From assembly GCA_023388715.1 (NCBI GenBank), contig JAEWFT010000019.1:1-64000 (forward strand): 64,000 nucleotides of DNA, given 5' to 3'. The position numbers and the translations under genes were made by a program. Source of the stretch: Pseudomonadota bacterium. GTDB taxonomy: Bacteria; Pseudomonadota; Gammaproteobacteria; Xanthomonadales; Xanthomonadaceae. Position 1 is the first letter of the stretch, and each line of letters starts with the position of its first letter. This document shows, in pieces, positions 32,328 through 39,849 of the stretch. The notes under the pieces were generated by a model, which saw only the letters and a program-made list of their open reading frames with translations, ran no database searches and was not told the origin of the DNA.

Positions 32328-34154
32328 TCACAACTGCCGGACGAGGCGGAAGCCGACCCGCGCGTTGGTCACGTCGGCGCCGCCCGAGGCCCGCCACGCC
32401 GAACGCACCTGGGCCGGCGCACTGGCCCATGAGCCGCCCCGGTACATGCGTTCGCGACAACCGGGGTTCACCCAGGCGGCGCCGTTCGCCGGTGCGCGCC
32501 GGTAACCCTGGTGCCAGCAGTCCGCGATCCATTCGCTCACATTGCCGGCCATGTCGTGAAGACGGAATGCATTCGGCGCGAAGCTGCCCACCGGCGCGGG
32601 CCCCCAGTGGCCGTCGCCGTAGCCCGGGAAGGCATTGCTCCACCTCCGCCCCTGCGGGGAGACGTCATTGCCGCCGGTCAGGTTCTCGATGCCGGGAGGA
32701 GGCGTGCCGTCGCCCCACGGGTAGCGCGCCTGGCTGCCGGCGCGCAGCGCATACTCGAATTCGGCCTCGCTCGGCAGCCGGTAGAACACCCCCGTCTGTT
32801 CCGACAACCATGCCGCGTAGGCCTCGGCATCGCGTACGGTGACGTGGATCACCGGCAGGGCATCGTCGGCCCGCCGGCCATCGTAGGTGGACTGCCAGTC
32901 GATCCCGCTGCCGCGCACGAAGTTGCCGCTGCGCACGTCGTAGGCCAGCGAATGCTCGCGCTGGGTGGCGCGCGGGGTGAACCCGGTGGCCTGCACGAAG
33001 CGGCGGAACTCACCGACCGTGACCTCCTTGCGCATCATCGCGAAACCCCGCTCCATCCGGATCAGGTGGCGCGGTCGCTCGGCGTCGCTGGAGCCGGGCT
33101 CGCCATCGGGTGCCCCCATCATGAACGCGCCGTGCGGCACCACCACCAGGTCGGGCCCGCGCCCGCCATCGGCCATGTCGTCGGTGAAGACCTGGCCGGG
33201 ACGGAACACCCCGTAATGGGTGGCCAGTTCGATCCGCTGGCGCAATTCCAGCGCGGCCGGCTCGCCGGGGCGGGCGATGTGCAGCATCGCCGCCAGACGC
33301 TCGCGGGCGAGTTGCAGGCCATCGGCGTCGCCCAGCGCGATCAGCCCCTCGTCTCGCAGCCGGCGCACGCGCAGGGCCCGCATCACCTCGATCCGGGCAC
33401 GCGCTGCCGCGATCGTCTGTGGGTGCTGGCGGACCTCCTGCGCCTGCGCCAGCGTCGTGCGCGCCCGGTCGAAGTCGCCACTGGCCGCGTGCGCCTCGGC
33501 GGTGCGCAGCAGGGCCGCCTCCACGGCCGCCAGCCCGCGACTTGCGCGTGGATGTCCCGGCGACGCCGCCAACGCCTGCCGGAAGCGCGCCAGCGCGCCA
33601 GCCTCGCCCAGCAGGTCACCGTCTTCCAGGGCGACTTCCCCGGCGATGGCGAGATCCCGCACGCGACCGGCGCGGTCGACCGCCTGCACGAACGCCTCCA
33701 CGTCCTGCGCCTCCGGCCAGAGCGTCCGCAGCACGCTGCCGTGGCGCTGCGCGAACGCCAGCGAGGCGTCGTCGGTGGAGGCCGCCAGCGCGGCCTGACC
33801 CTGCGCCAGCAGCGCCGCGCGGGCCTGCGCGAGCAGCCGCGCGTCTTCGGGATTCCCGGGTTGCGCGCGCTGCAGGGCCAACAGCAGGGGGATCGCCGAA
33901 TCGGCGGTCTCGAACAGGTTGCCCGATTCCAGCGCGGCGGCGGCGGCGGCGCGCGCTTGGTCGGGATCATCGATCACCACCTCCGGCAGCGACCAGCTCA
34001 GCACCGGGGCGAGCGCGTCATCGCCGCTGATGCGCACCCGCCCCTCGCGAGGCGGCGCCTCCGTTCCCGTGTCCGCCGAGGACTCGGCGGCCGGCCGGCA
34101 CGCGGCCAGCGCCGCGAGCATCAGGATGGCGAAGGTCGGGCGCGCTGCGCGCAA
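32328..34154 (-). CDS. Lipoprotein with TPR-like region and SUMF1/FGE-type domain
   Basis: 608 residues. The TTG start at 34154, after GGAGTGAGCC, gives a lipoprotein signal with lipobox LAAC and lipidated Cys19. Residues about 60-330 are helical Ala-rich repeats of TPR type. Residues about 338-608 form a formylglycine-generating-enzyme-like (sulfatase-modifying-factor) domain: FMMGAPDG, VTVGEFRRFV, RLPSEAEFEYA, GNVSEWIADC, RMYRGGSW and ARVGFRLVR. The cysteine pair that does the oxidation in true FGE is absent from the C-terminal WRASGG region. It is more likely a binding or structural paralogue than an oxidase. Divergent to rnd. Confidence 0.82.
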   Translation of the reverse strand: MRAARPTFAILMLAALAACRPAAESSADTGTEAPPREGRVRISGDDALAPVLSWSLPEVVIDDPDQARAAAAAALESGNLFETADSAIPLLLALQRAQPGNPEDARLLAQARAALLAQGQAALAASTDDASLAFAQRHGSVLRTLWPEAQDVEAFVQAVDRAGRVRDLAIAGEVALEDGDLLGEAGALARFRQALAASPGHPRASRGLAAVEAALLRTAEAHAASGDFDRARTTLAQAQEVRQHPQTIAAARARIEVMRALRVRRLRDEGLIALGDADGLQLARERLAAMLHIARPGEPAALELRQRIELATHYGVFRPGQVFTDDMADGGRGPDLVVVPHGAFMMGAPDGEPGSSDAERPRHLIRMERGFAMMRKEVTVGEFRRFVQATGFTPRATQREHSLAYDVRSGNFVRGSGIDWQSTYDGRRADDALPVIHVTVRDAEAYAAWLSEQTGVFYRLPSEAEFEYALRAGSQARYPWGDGTPPPGIENLTGGNDVSPQGRRWSNAFPGYGDGHWGPAPVGSFAPNAFRLHDMAGNVSEWIADCWHQGYRRAPANGAAWVNPGCRERMYRGGSWASAPAQVRSAWRASGGADVTNARVGFRLVRQL

Positions 34155-34229
34155 GGCTCACTCCGGTCGCCGGCGCGGTGCCGGACGGGCCTTCGCGACG
34201 TTAGGGCATGCGCTGCGCCCCGGCAACCG

Positions 34230-34235
34230 CATAAT
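34230..34235 (+). promoter_or_regulatory. -10 element placing rnd transcription start on its ATG
   Basis: CATAAT ends six bases before the ATG at 34242. The +1 would be the A of the start codon and there is no room for a Shine-Dalgarno. The -35 is weak. Confidence 0.5.
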
Positions 34236-34241
34236 GGCCGG

Positions 34242-35327
34242 ATGCCTGACTGGATCGACACCCCCGACGCGCTGCGCGCGCGCATCGCCACCCCACCGCC
34301 GGTCATCGGCCTGGACACCGAGTTCATCCGCGAACGCACGTACTGGCCGCAGCTGGCGCTGGTGCAGGTCGCGCTGGGAGAAGGCGACGAGGCGATCCTG
34401 CTGCTGGACATGATTGCGCCGGGGATGGCGGAAGCGCTGGCGCCCCTGCTCACCGATCCCGCGGTGCTGAAGGTGATGCACAGCCCCAGCGAGGATCTGG
34501 TGGCGTTCCAGCGCACCTGCGGCGCCCTGCCCGCGCCCTTGTTCGACACCCAAGCCGCGGCGACGCTGTGCGGGCTCGGCGGCGGGCTGGGCTACCAGAA
34601 GCTGGTGGCCGAAGTGACCGGCCATGCGCTGGAGAAGGGCGAAACGCGCTCGGACTGGCTGCGGCGACCACTTTCGGAGGCGCAGCTGCGCTATGCCGCC
34701 GACGACGTGCGCCACCTGCATGCCCTGCACCGCCACCTGCACGATGCGCTGCTGGCCAACGGCCGCCTGCCCTGGCTGGCCGAGGACAGCGCGCGCCAGC
34801 TGGCCGCCGCCGCCAGCGACGCGCCGGAGAGCTGGCCACACCTGGGCATGCGCAGCGCGCAGTTCCTCGACGCCCCCGCCCAGGCGCGACTGGTGCGCAT
34901 GCTGCGCTGGCGCGAGCAGCACGCCCGGCGCAGCGATCGCCCGCGTGGCTGGATCCTCGACAACGAACTCGCGGTCAGCCTGGCCCGCGCCAACCCGGCC
35001 GACCCTCGTGCGTTGCAGGCCCAGCTCGACGCCGCCCCCAAGGCGCCGCGCGGCCTGCGGGATGCGCTGTGGGACGCCCTGTCCACTCCACTGCCCGACG
35101 AAGGCGAGATCCCGCTGGCGCGCGGCGAGGAGCGCGACAAGAAGCAGCTGCGCGCCCTGCAGGACGCGGTGGCGGCCACCGCAGCCGAACTCGGGTTGCC
35201 GGAGGGCGTGCTCGCTTCGCGCCGGCTGCTCGAGTCGCTGCAGGACGGCGGCGGCTGGACCGGAGCGCTGGGCGGGTGGCGCCGCGCGCTGCTGGAGCCC
35301 CGGCTTGCCCCACTGCTGGGTGGCTGA
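34242..35327 (+). CDS. rnd: Ribonuclease D
   Basis: 361 residues. 3'-5' exoribonuclease for tRNA 3'-end maturation. DEDDy motifs: Exo I GLDTEF, Exo II around KVMHSPSEDL and Exo III LRYAADDVRHL (catalytic Tyr and Asp). Then comes an HRDC domain around RRSDRPRGWILDNELAVSLA, with a shorter second helical repeat. Length is close to E. coli RNase D (375). It is divergent from the SUMF-like lipoprotein gene. tRNA-Ala follows 72 bases downstream. Confidence 0.94.
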   Translation: MPDWIDTPDALRARIATPPPVIGLDTEFIRERTYWPQLALVQVALGEGDEAILLLDMIAPGMAEALAPLLTDPAVLKVMHSPSEDLVAFQRTCGALPAPLFDTQAAATLCGLGGGLGYQKLVAEVTGHALEKGETRSDWLRRPLSEAQLRYAADDVRHLHALHRHLHDALLANGRLPWLAEDSARQLAAAASDAPESWPHLGMRSAQFLDAPAQARLVRMLRWREQHARRSDRPRGWILDNELAVSLARANPADPRALQAQLDAAPKAPRGLRDALWDALSTPLPDEGEIPLARGEERDKKQLRALQDAVAATAAELGLPEGVLASRRLLESLQDGGGWTGALGGWRRALLEPRLAPLLGG

Positions 35328-35355
35328 GCGGAGCCGCCCGGCTTTGGCGCCACGC

Positions 35356-35385
35356 TTGCCTGCCCCCGGATCCCTACCTTAGACT
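35356..35385 (+). promoter_or_regulatory. Probable promoter of tRNA-Ala
   Basis: TTGCCT (35356-35361), an 18-base spacer and TAGACT (35380-35385). The predicted start is near 35392, seven bases before the mature tRNA. Confidence 0.55.
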
Positions 35386-35398
35386 GCACGCCCGATTC

Positions 35399-35474
<76 letters not shown>

Positions 35475-35479
35475 CACCG

Positions 35480-35506
35480 AAAAAGCCGGCCTTGCGCCGG
35501 CTTTTT
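35480..35506 (+). terminator. Intrinsic terminator after tRNA-Ala
   Basis: Six-base stem GCCGGC/GCCGGC with a CTTGC loop flanked by five A and five T. It lies six bases after the tRNA and could also end the minus-strand lipoprotein transcript. Confidence 0.88.
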
Positions 35507-35549
35507 CCTTTTCCGGTCTCCGCCTGGACGTCGATGCCGCTGGACGGCC

Positions 35550-36134
35550 TCAGGCGGGCGGCGGAGCGGTGTCGGCCTGCCACTGCGGATCGACGAACAT
35601 CCGCGGGTAGAGCGCGAGTGCCTCGCGCATGTGGGCAAGCGGCGAGAGATCCGCGGGATTCGCCTTCAGGTCGCTGGCGCCCTTCATCAGCACCGCGAGC
35701 AACCCATGCAGCGCGACATCCGGGGCCGGCTCCAGCTTGCAGTTGGCGAACATGTCGTCGGCGGCGGCCTGCACCGCGGTCGCCGCGGCCGTCACCTGCG
35801 CGGCGTCTAGGTGGCCATGCTCGCCATGCCCGAGCGCGTCCACCGCGCGATGGATCCGGCGCATGCCGTCACGCAGCGGGGTATCGCTCTGCCAGGGGGT
35901 CGCCGGGACGGCGGGCAGCACCAGCTCACCGGCCGGGTGCGCATCGTGGGCAGCGCTGGACTCCGCCGGGTGCGCCTCATCGATCGCCTGCGCCGTGTGC
36001 GGAACGTCGGCAGGCGTGGCGGCAGGAGGGGACTGGTCGCGTTCACCGCAACCGGCGGCCAGGGCCAGCGCGACGGCGAGAACCGCCAAGGCCAACCCCC
36101 GATTGCATGGGACCACGTTGGATGGGTGGGACAT
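35550..36134 (-). CDS. Histidine-rich lipoprotein of unknown function
   Basis: 194 residues from the ATG at 36134. A lipoprotein signal (ALAVLAVALALAAGC) places it in the outer or inner membrane facing the periplasm. A Pro/His-rich linker follows. The C-terminal helical region has conserved-looking RRIHRAVDALGHGEHGH and ANCKLEPAPDVALHGLL, a pattern recalling small cytochrome-like or metal-binding four-helix proteins. There is no CxxCH haem motif. The several His plus one Cys hint at metal binding. Similar xanthomonad proteins are, as far as I recall, annotated only as DnrO-like or hypothetical. A longer upstream start would lose the lipobox spacing. Confidence 0.65.
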   Translation of the reverse strand: MSHPSNVVPCNRGLALAVLAVALALAAGCGERDQSPPAATPADVPHTAQAIDEAHPAESSAAHDAHPAGELVLPAVPATPWQSDTPLRDGMRRIHRAVDALGHGEHGHLDAAQVTAAATAVQAAADDMFANCKLEPAPDVALHGLLAVLMKGASDLKANPADLSPLAHMREALALYPRMFVDPQWQADTAPPPA

Positions 36135-36230
36135 CGTGCTCACCTCGCGCGTTCCATCATCAGCTTGCGACCATCGCAGCGGCCCGCGTCGCGCGCCATG
36201 ACCCAGGTCAACGCCGGCCAATGCGCGCGC

Positions 36231-36965
36231 TCACGGCCCCGGAACGGGCGTCCCCGGGGCGTGCACGGGAATGTCATAGATCACGCCCGGCGTCGGTTCC
36301 GGACGGTAGCTGAAGTGCCACCACTCCATCGGGTAGTTGTGGAAGCCGGCGGCAGCCATCGCCTCCACCAGCCGCGCCCGGTTCGCGCGTTGCGCGGGGG
36401 TGGCGCGCGGCGAGTCAGTGTTCGCCTCCTCGCCGAAGAAGTCGAACGCTGTCCCCATGTCGAGCGGACGGCAACCGCCACCGGCAACGTCGCATTGCAG
36501 GAGGGTGAGGTCGACGGTCGCCCCGCGGCTGTGCCCCGACACCGGCGCGATATAGGCGCCGCGCAGGTCCGCCTTAGACAGGCGCGGGTAGTAGGCCGCC
36601 TTGGTGCGGGTGTCCGCCGGATCATCGAGCCAGCGCATGAAGTGGGCGACGGCGCGCGCCGGCCTGTAGCAATCGTAGATGCGCAGGCGCAGGCCGCGTG
36701 GACGCAGCCCTGCTTCCACCGAGGCCAGTCCCTCGGCGGCCTCGCGCTTGAGCCAGCAGCGCGGCGCCAGGTAGCCCTCGACCGGCGCGCCAACGAAATT
36801 GTCACTGCCGAAGTAGCGAATGTCGTGCGCCATGTCCGGCACCAGGCTGCGCAGGTCGACCATGCCCGCCTCTTCCATGGTCGTTGCCGCCGACAGGGTG
36901 GGCGGAAGCGGAGCGCTGGCGCAGCCGGCAAGCCCCAGAAACAGGACGGTGGCGATAACGCGCAT
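36231..36965 (-). CDS. D-alanyl-D-alanine dipeptidase (VanX/DdpX-like, M15D), lipoprotein
   Basis: 244 residues. An N-terminal lipobox (FLGLAGC) suggests envelope anchoring. The zinc site is complete: H145 and D152 in SGHSRGATVDL, then E214 and H217 in MEWWHF. It should hydrolyse D-Ala-D-Ala in the periplasm, a salvage role as for E. coli DdpX; no vancomycin-resistance genes are near. The ATG at 36965 overlaps the stop of the serine hydrolase gene by one base (TGATG). That ties it to the serine hydrolase and lysA in one operon. Confidence 0.9.
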   Translation of the reverse strand: MRVIATVLFLGLAGCASAPLPPTLSAATTMEEAGMVDLRSLVPDMAHDIRYFGSDNFVGAPVEGYLAPRCWLKREAAEGLASVEAGLRPRGLRLRIYDCYRPARAVAHFMRWLDDPADTRTKAAYYPRLSKADLRGAYIAPVSGHSRGATVDLTLLQCDVAGGGCRPLDMGTAFDFFGEEANTDSPRATPAQRANRARLVEAMAAAGFHNYPMEWWHFSYRPEPTPGVIYDIPVHAPGTPVPGP

Positions 36966-38533
36966 CAGTCGCAACCTGCCACGCGTCGGAACGCCAGGTC
37001 CTCGTAGTCCGAGCTGAAATCGCCATCGGGATCGTGCTTGGCCATGCGCAGCGCACGCGCCGCGCCGCTGCCGGAGAACTCCAGCCAGGCATCGACGTCG
37101 ACCGCAGGGTCGTCCCAGTGCACGAAGTGGCGACCGTCCAGCAGGCTGACGCGGCCGTGCATGCGCGGCGACTTCAGCGAGCGCCACTCCACCCCATCAC
37201 CCGCGGCGCAGATGCGCACGTCCCCGAACCACGGATCGCGCCAGGTGCCGAGCCAATCGCGCATGGCCTCCGCCGGCACGGGCACGCGCCGGGAGACGTC
37301 AGCAAGCGGCGGTCTGGCGAGCTTGCTCGCCGGCGGGCGCGCGAGCTCATCGGCATAACCGGCCACGCCCATCGACTTCTCCGGCGCGGTGAACAGCTTC
37401 AGCAACACCTCGCCGAGCACGGTGCGCGCTGCGCCGCCCTCCCCGTTGATCATGAACACGAAGCCCGACTTGCGATCGGGCAGCAGCAGCATCATCGAGT
37501 ACATGCCGCCCAGCGTTCCGGTATGGGAGACCGTCCATTCGCCGTCGGCGTCGGCCAGGCGGAAGCCGTAGCCGTAGGCGTAGTAGTGGGTGTTGTCCCA
37601 GCGCCTGCGCTGCGCGGAAATCGGCATCGGCGTGCGCGCGGCCACCATCTCGGCGCGCTGCGCGCTGCCAAGCCAGCGCAGCTGCGCGCGGGTGGGATCC
37701 AGCCAGTTGCCCGCCCAGGCCAGCATGTCCTCCAGCGTGCAGCGGATGCCGCCCGCCGCGGCGGAGGCGATGGCCGGCACGACCTCGCCATCGCGGCGCG
37801 TGACAACGTTGCGCCCGTCGCTGCGCGCATGCGGCTGCGCCAAGCTGGCCACCTCCCCGCTACGGAACTCGCCGACGCGGCAACCGGTGAGGCCCAGCGG
37901 CTCGAACAACTCGCGCCGTACCAGGTCCTCGTAGCTGGCCCCGCCCGCAGCCGCCGCCACTTCCCCGGCCACCACGTACAGCAGGTTGTCGTAGGCATAG
38001 CCCGAGCGGAACCCGTACGCGGGCTTGATGTGGCGCAGCCCGCGGAGGATGTCGCCGCGGTCGAACAGGTTCGGCTCCGGCCACAGCATGAGGTCGCCGC
38101 CGCCTTCGGGCAGGCCACTGTTGTGGACCAGCAGGTCGCTGACGGTCATGTTCCGGGTGACCCACGGGTCGTGCATGGCGAAGCGCGGCAAGTGCTTCAC
38201 CACCGGATCGTCCCAGCGCAGCCTGCCCTGCTGGACCAGCCGCGCAAGCACGGCGCCGGTCATCGCCTTGCTGTTGGAGGCGATCTTGAACAGCGTCCGC
38301 GGGGTCACAGGATCGCCGCTGCCGGCCACCGTCTCGCCGTGACCCCTGGCATACACCACCTTGCCATCGACGATCACGCCGACCGCCATCCCGGGCAGGT
38401 CGTAGCGGGCGATCGTTTCCTGCACCGCCGCTTCCACCGCCCCGGGCGTTGGCGCCGCGAGCGGTCCGTGGGCATGGGCGCGGCCCGCGCACAGCATGAG
38501 CACGGCGAACGCGGCCAGCCATGCGCGGGTCAC
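36965..38533 (-). CDS. Secreted serine hydrolase, class C beta-lactamase/PBP-like
   Basis: 522 residues with a signal peptide (WLAAFAVLMLCAGRAHA). The beta-lactamase-type domain (about 30-400) has the nucleophile motif S86-N-S-K89, YAYDN as the YxN motif and SHTGT near residue 335 as the KTG equivalent. A C-terminal beta domain (about 410-522) is like those in DD-carboxypeptidase-related and LACTB-like hydrolases. It could act on D-Ala-containing peptides or esters; resistance to beta-lactams cannot be inferred. The GTG start overlaps the lysA stop (GTGA) and its stop overlaps the dipeptidase gene, so it is the middle gene of three. Confidence 0.82.
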   Translation of the reverse strand: MTRAWLAAFAVLMLCAGRAHAHGPLAAPTPGAVEAAVQETIARYDLPGMAVGVIVDGKVVYARGHGETVAGSGDPVTPRTLFKIASNSKAMTGAVLARLVQQGRLRWDDPVVKHLPRFAMHDPWVTRNMTVSDLLVHNSGLPEGGGDLMLWPEPNLFDRGDILRGLRHIKPAYGFRSGYAYDNLLYVVAGEVAAAAGGASYEDLVRRELFEPLGLTGCRVGEFRSGEVASLAQPHARSDGRNVVTRRDGEVVPAIASAAAGGIRCTLEDMLAWAGNWLDPTRAQLRWLGSAQRAEMVAARTPMPISAQRRRWDNTHYYAYGYGFRLADADGEWTVSHTGTLGGMYSMMLLLPDRKSGFVFMINGEGGAARTVLGEVLLKLFTAPEKSMGVAGYADELARPPASKLARPPLADVSRRVPVPAEAMRDWLGTWRDPWFGDVRICAAGDGVEWRSLKSPRMHGRVSLLDGRHFVHWDDPAVDVDAWLEFSGSGAARALRMAKHDPDGDFSSDYEDLAFRRVAGCD

Positions 38534-39798
38534 GGCGTCCTCCAGTCGTCGGCCGGCAGTTCGCCGGCCACCATCTCCTCGAACGACTGACGCCGGCGCA
38601 CGAGCGCATAGCGCCCGTCCTCGACCAGCACCTCCGCCGGCAGGGTCCGCGAGTTGTAGCTGGAGGCCATCGACGCGCCGTAGGCACCGGCGCCGAGGAT
38701 CGCGACCAGGTCGCCGGTGTCGCAGCGCGGCAACATGCGGTCGGTCGCGAAGGTGTCGCCGGTTTCGCATACCGGGCCAACGACATCGCACGCCATCGGC
38801 TCGCGCCCGGCCGGATCCCCCAGGCGCACGATGTCGTGCCACGCCTCGTAAAGGCTGGGGCGCAGCAGGTCGTTCATGGCCGCGTCCAGCACCACGAAAT
38901 GACGCGAGGCCCCCGCCTTTGTCAGCAGCACGCGGGTGAGCAGGATCCCGGCCTCCGCCATCAGCCAGCGCCCGGGCTCCACCAGCAGGCGGCCGCCGTA
39001 GCCGGCGAAGGCGTCGCGGATCGCTTCCGCGTAGTCGCGCGCGTCCGGCGCCTGCTCGCCCTCGCGGTAACGCACGCCAAGGCCGCCACCCACGTCGATG
39101 CAGGCGATCGGGTGTCCCGCGGCATCGAGTTCCCTCCAGAACGCGGCCATCCGCTGCAGTGCCTCGCGCACCGGTTCCAGGCTCAGCAGCTGCGAACCGA
39201 TGTGCATGTGCAGCCCGTCGAGCTGCACGCCCGGCCAGGCCGAGGCGCGATCGAACCAGCGGCGCGCTTCCGCGATCGACACGCCGAACTTGTTTTCCGC
39301 CATGCCGGTGGAGATCTTCGCGTGGGTGCGGGCATCGACGTCGGGATTGATCCGAACCGACGCGCGTGCGAGCTGGCCCCGTTCCGAGGCGATCGCCTGC
39401 AGCGCATCCAGTTCGGCGGCCGACTCCACGTTGAAGCGGTCGATCCCGGCCTCCAGCGCCAGCGCGATTTCCGCGTCCGTCTTGCCCACGCCCGAGAACA
39501 CGATCCGCCCGGCCGGGATCCCCGCCGCCAGCGCGCGCCGCAACTCGCCACCGGACACGATGTCGGCGCCGGCGCCCTCGCCCGCGATGAGCTGCAGGAT
39601 GGCCCGGTTGCTGTTGGCCTTGACCGCGTAGCAGATGCCCGCGTCGAGACCTTCCAGCGCATCGCGCAGTGCGCGTAGCCGCGCGCGGATCGCCCCCGCG
39701 GAGTAGACGTACAGCGGCGTGCCTTCGCTCCGGGCAAGCGCGGCCAGGTCGACGCCGGCGAACCGTCCCGCCGCCGCATCAAGTCCCGTGTTCGGCAT
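38530..39798 (-). CDS. lysA: Diaminopimelate decarboxylase
   Basis: 422 residues. PLP fold-type III enzyme converting meso-diaminopimelate to lysine. The PLP lysine is in CYAVKANSN. Other motifs are the glycine-rich GGGLGVRY and LLVEPGRWLM, with late substrate motifs CETGD and GAYGASMAS. LysA is usually in a diaminopimelate operon. Here it is coupled to genes that cut D-Ala peptides and lies near an NlpC/P60 endopeptidase that could release diaminopimelate. GGAG precedes the ATG. The gap to the TonB receptor gene upstream is 51 bases, so read-through is possible. Confidence 0.94.
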   Translation of the reverse strand: MPNTGLDAAAGRFAGVDLAALARSEGTPLYVYSAGAIRARLRALRDALEGLDAGICYAVKANSNRAILQLIAGEGAGADIVSGGELRRALAAGIPAGRIVFSGVGKTDAEIALALEAGIDRFNVESAAELDALQAIASERGQLARASVRINPDVDARTHAKISTGMAENKFGVSIAEARRWFDRASAWPGVQLDGLHMHIGSQLLSLEPVREALQRMAAFWRELDAAGHPIACIDVGGGLGVRYREGEQAPDARDYAEAIRDAFAGYGGRLLVEPGRWLMAEAGILLTRVLLTKAGASRHFVVLDAAMNDLLRPSLYEAWHDIVRLGDPAGREPMACDVVGPVCETGDTFATDRMLPRCDTGDLVAILGAGAYGASMASSYNSRTLPAEVLVEDGRYALVRRRQSFEEMVAGELPADDWRTP

Positions 39799-39849
39799 TC
39801 GGGCTCCGGTGAGACGGGCGGCCGCTGCCGGCCGCCCGCGTGTGGGTGA

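Noticed and set aside
36231..36965. VanX-type vancomycin resistance
   Set aside because: There is no vanA/vanH ligase or dehydrogenase nearby and the organism is Gram-negative. D-Ala-D-Ala salvage is more likely.
36965..38533. Reading the serine hydrolase as an antibiotic-resistance beta-lactamase
   Set aside because: The SxxK and YxN motifs are shared with many esterases and DD-peptidases, the protein has an extra C-terminal domain, and the context is cell-wall peptide metabolism. Resistance cannot be inferred.
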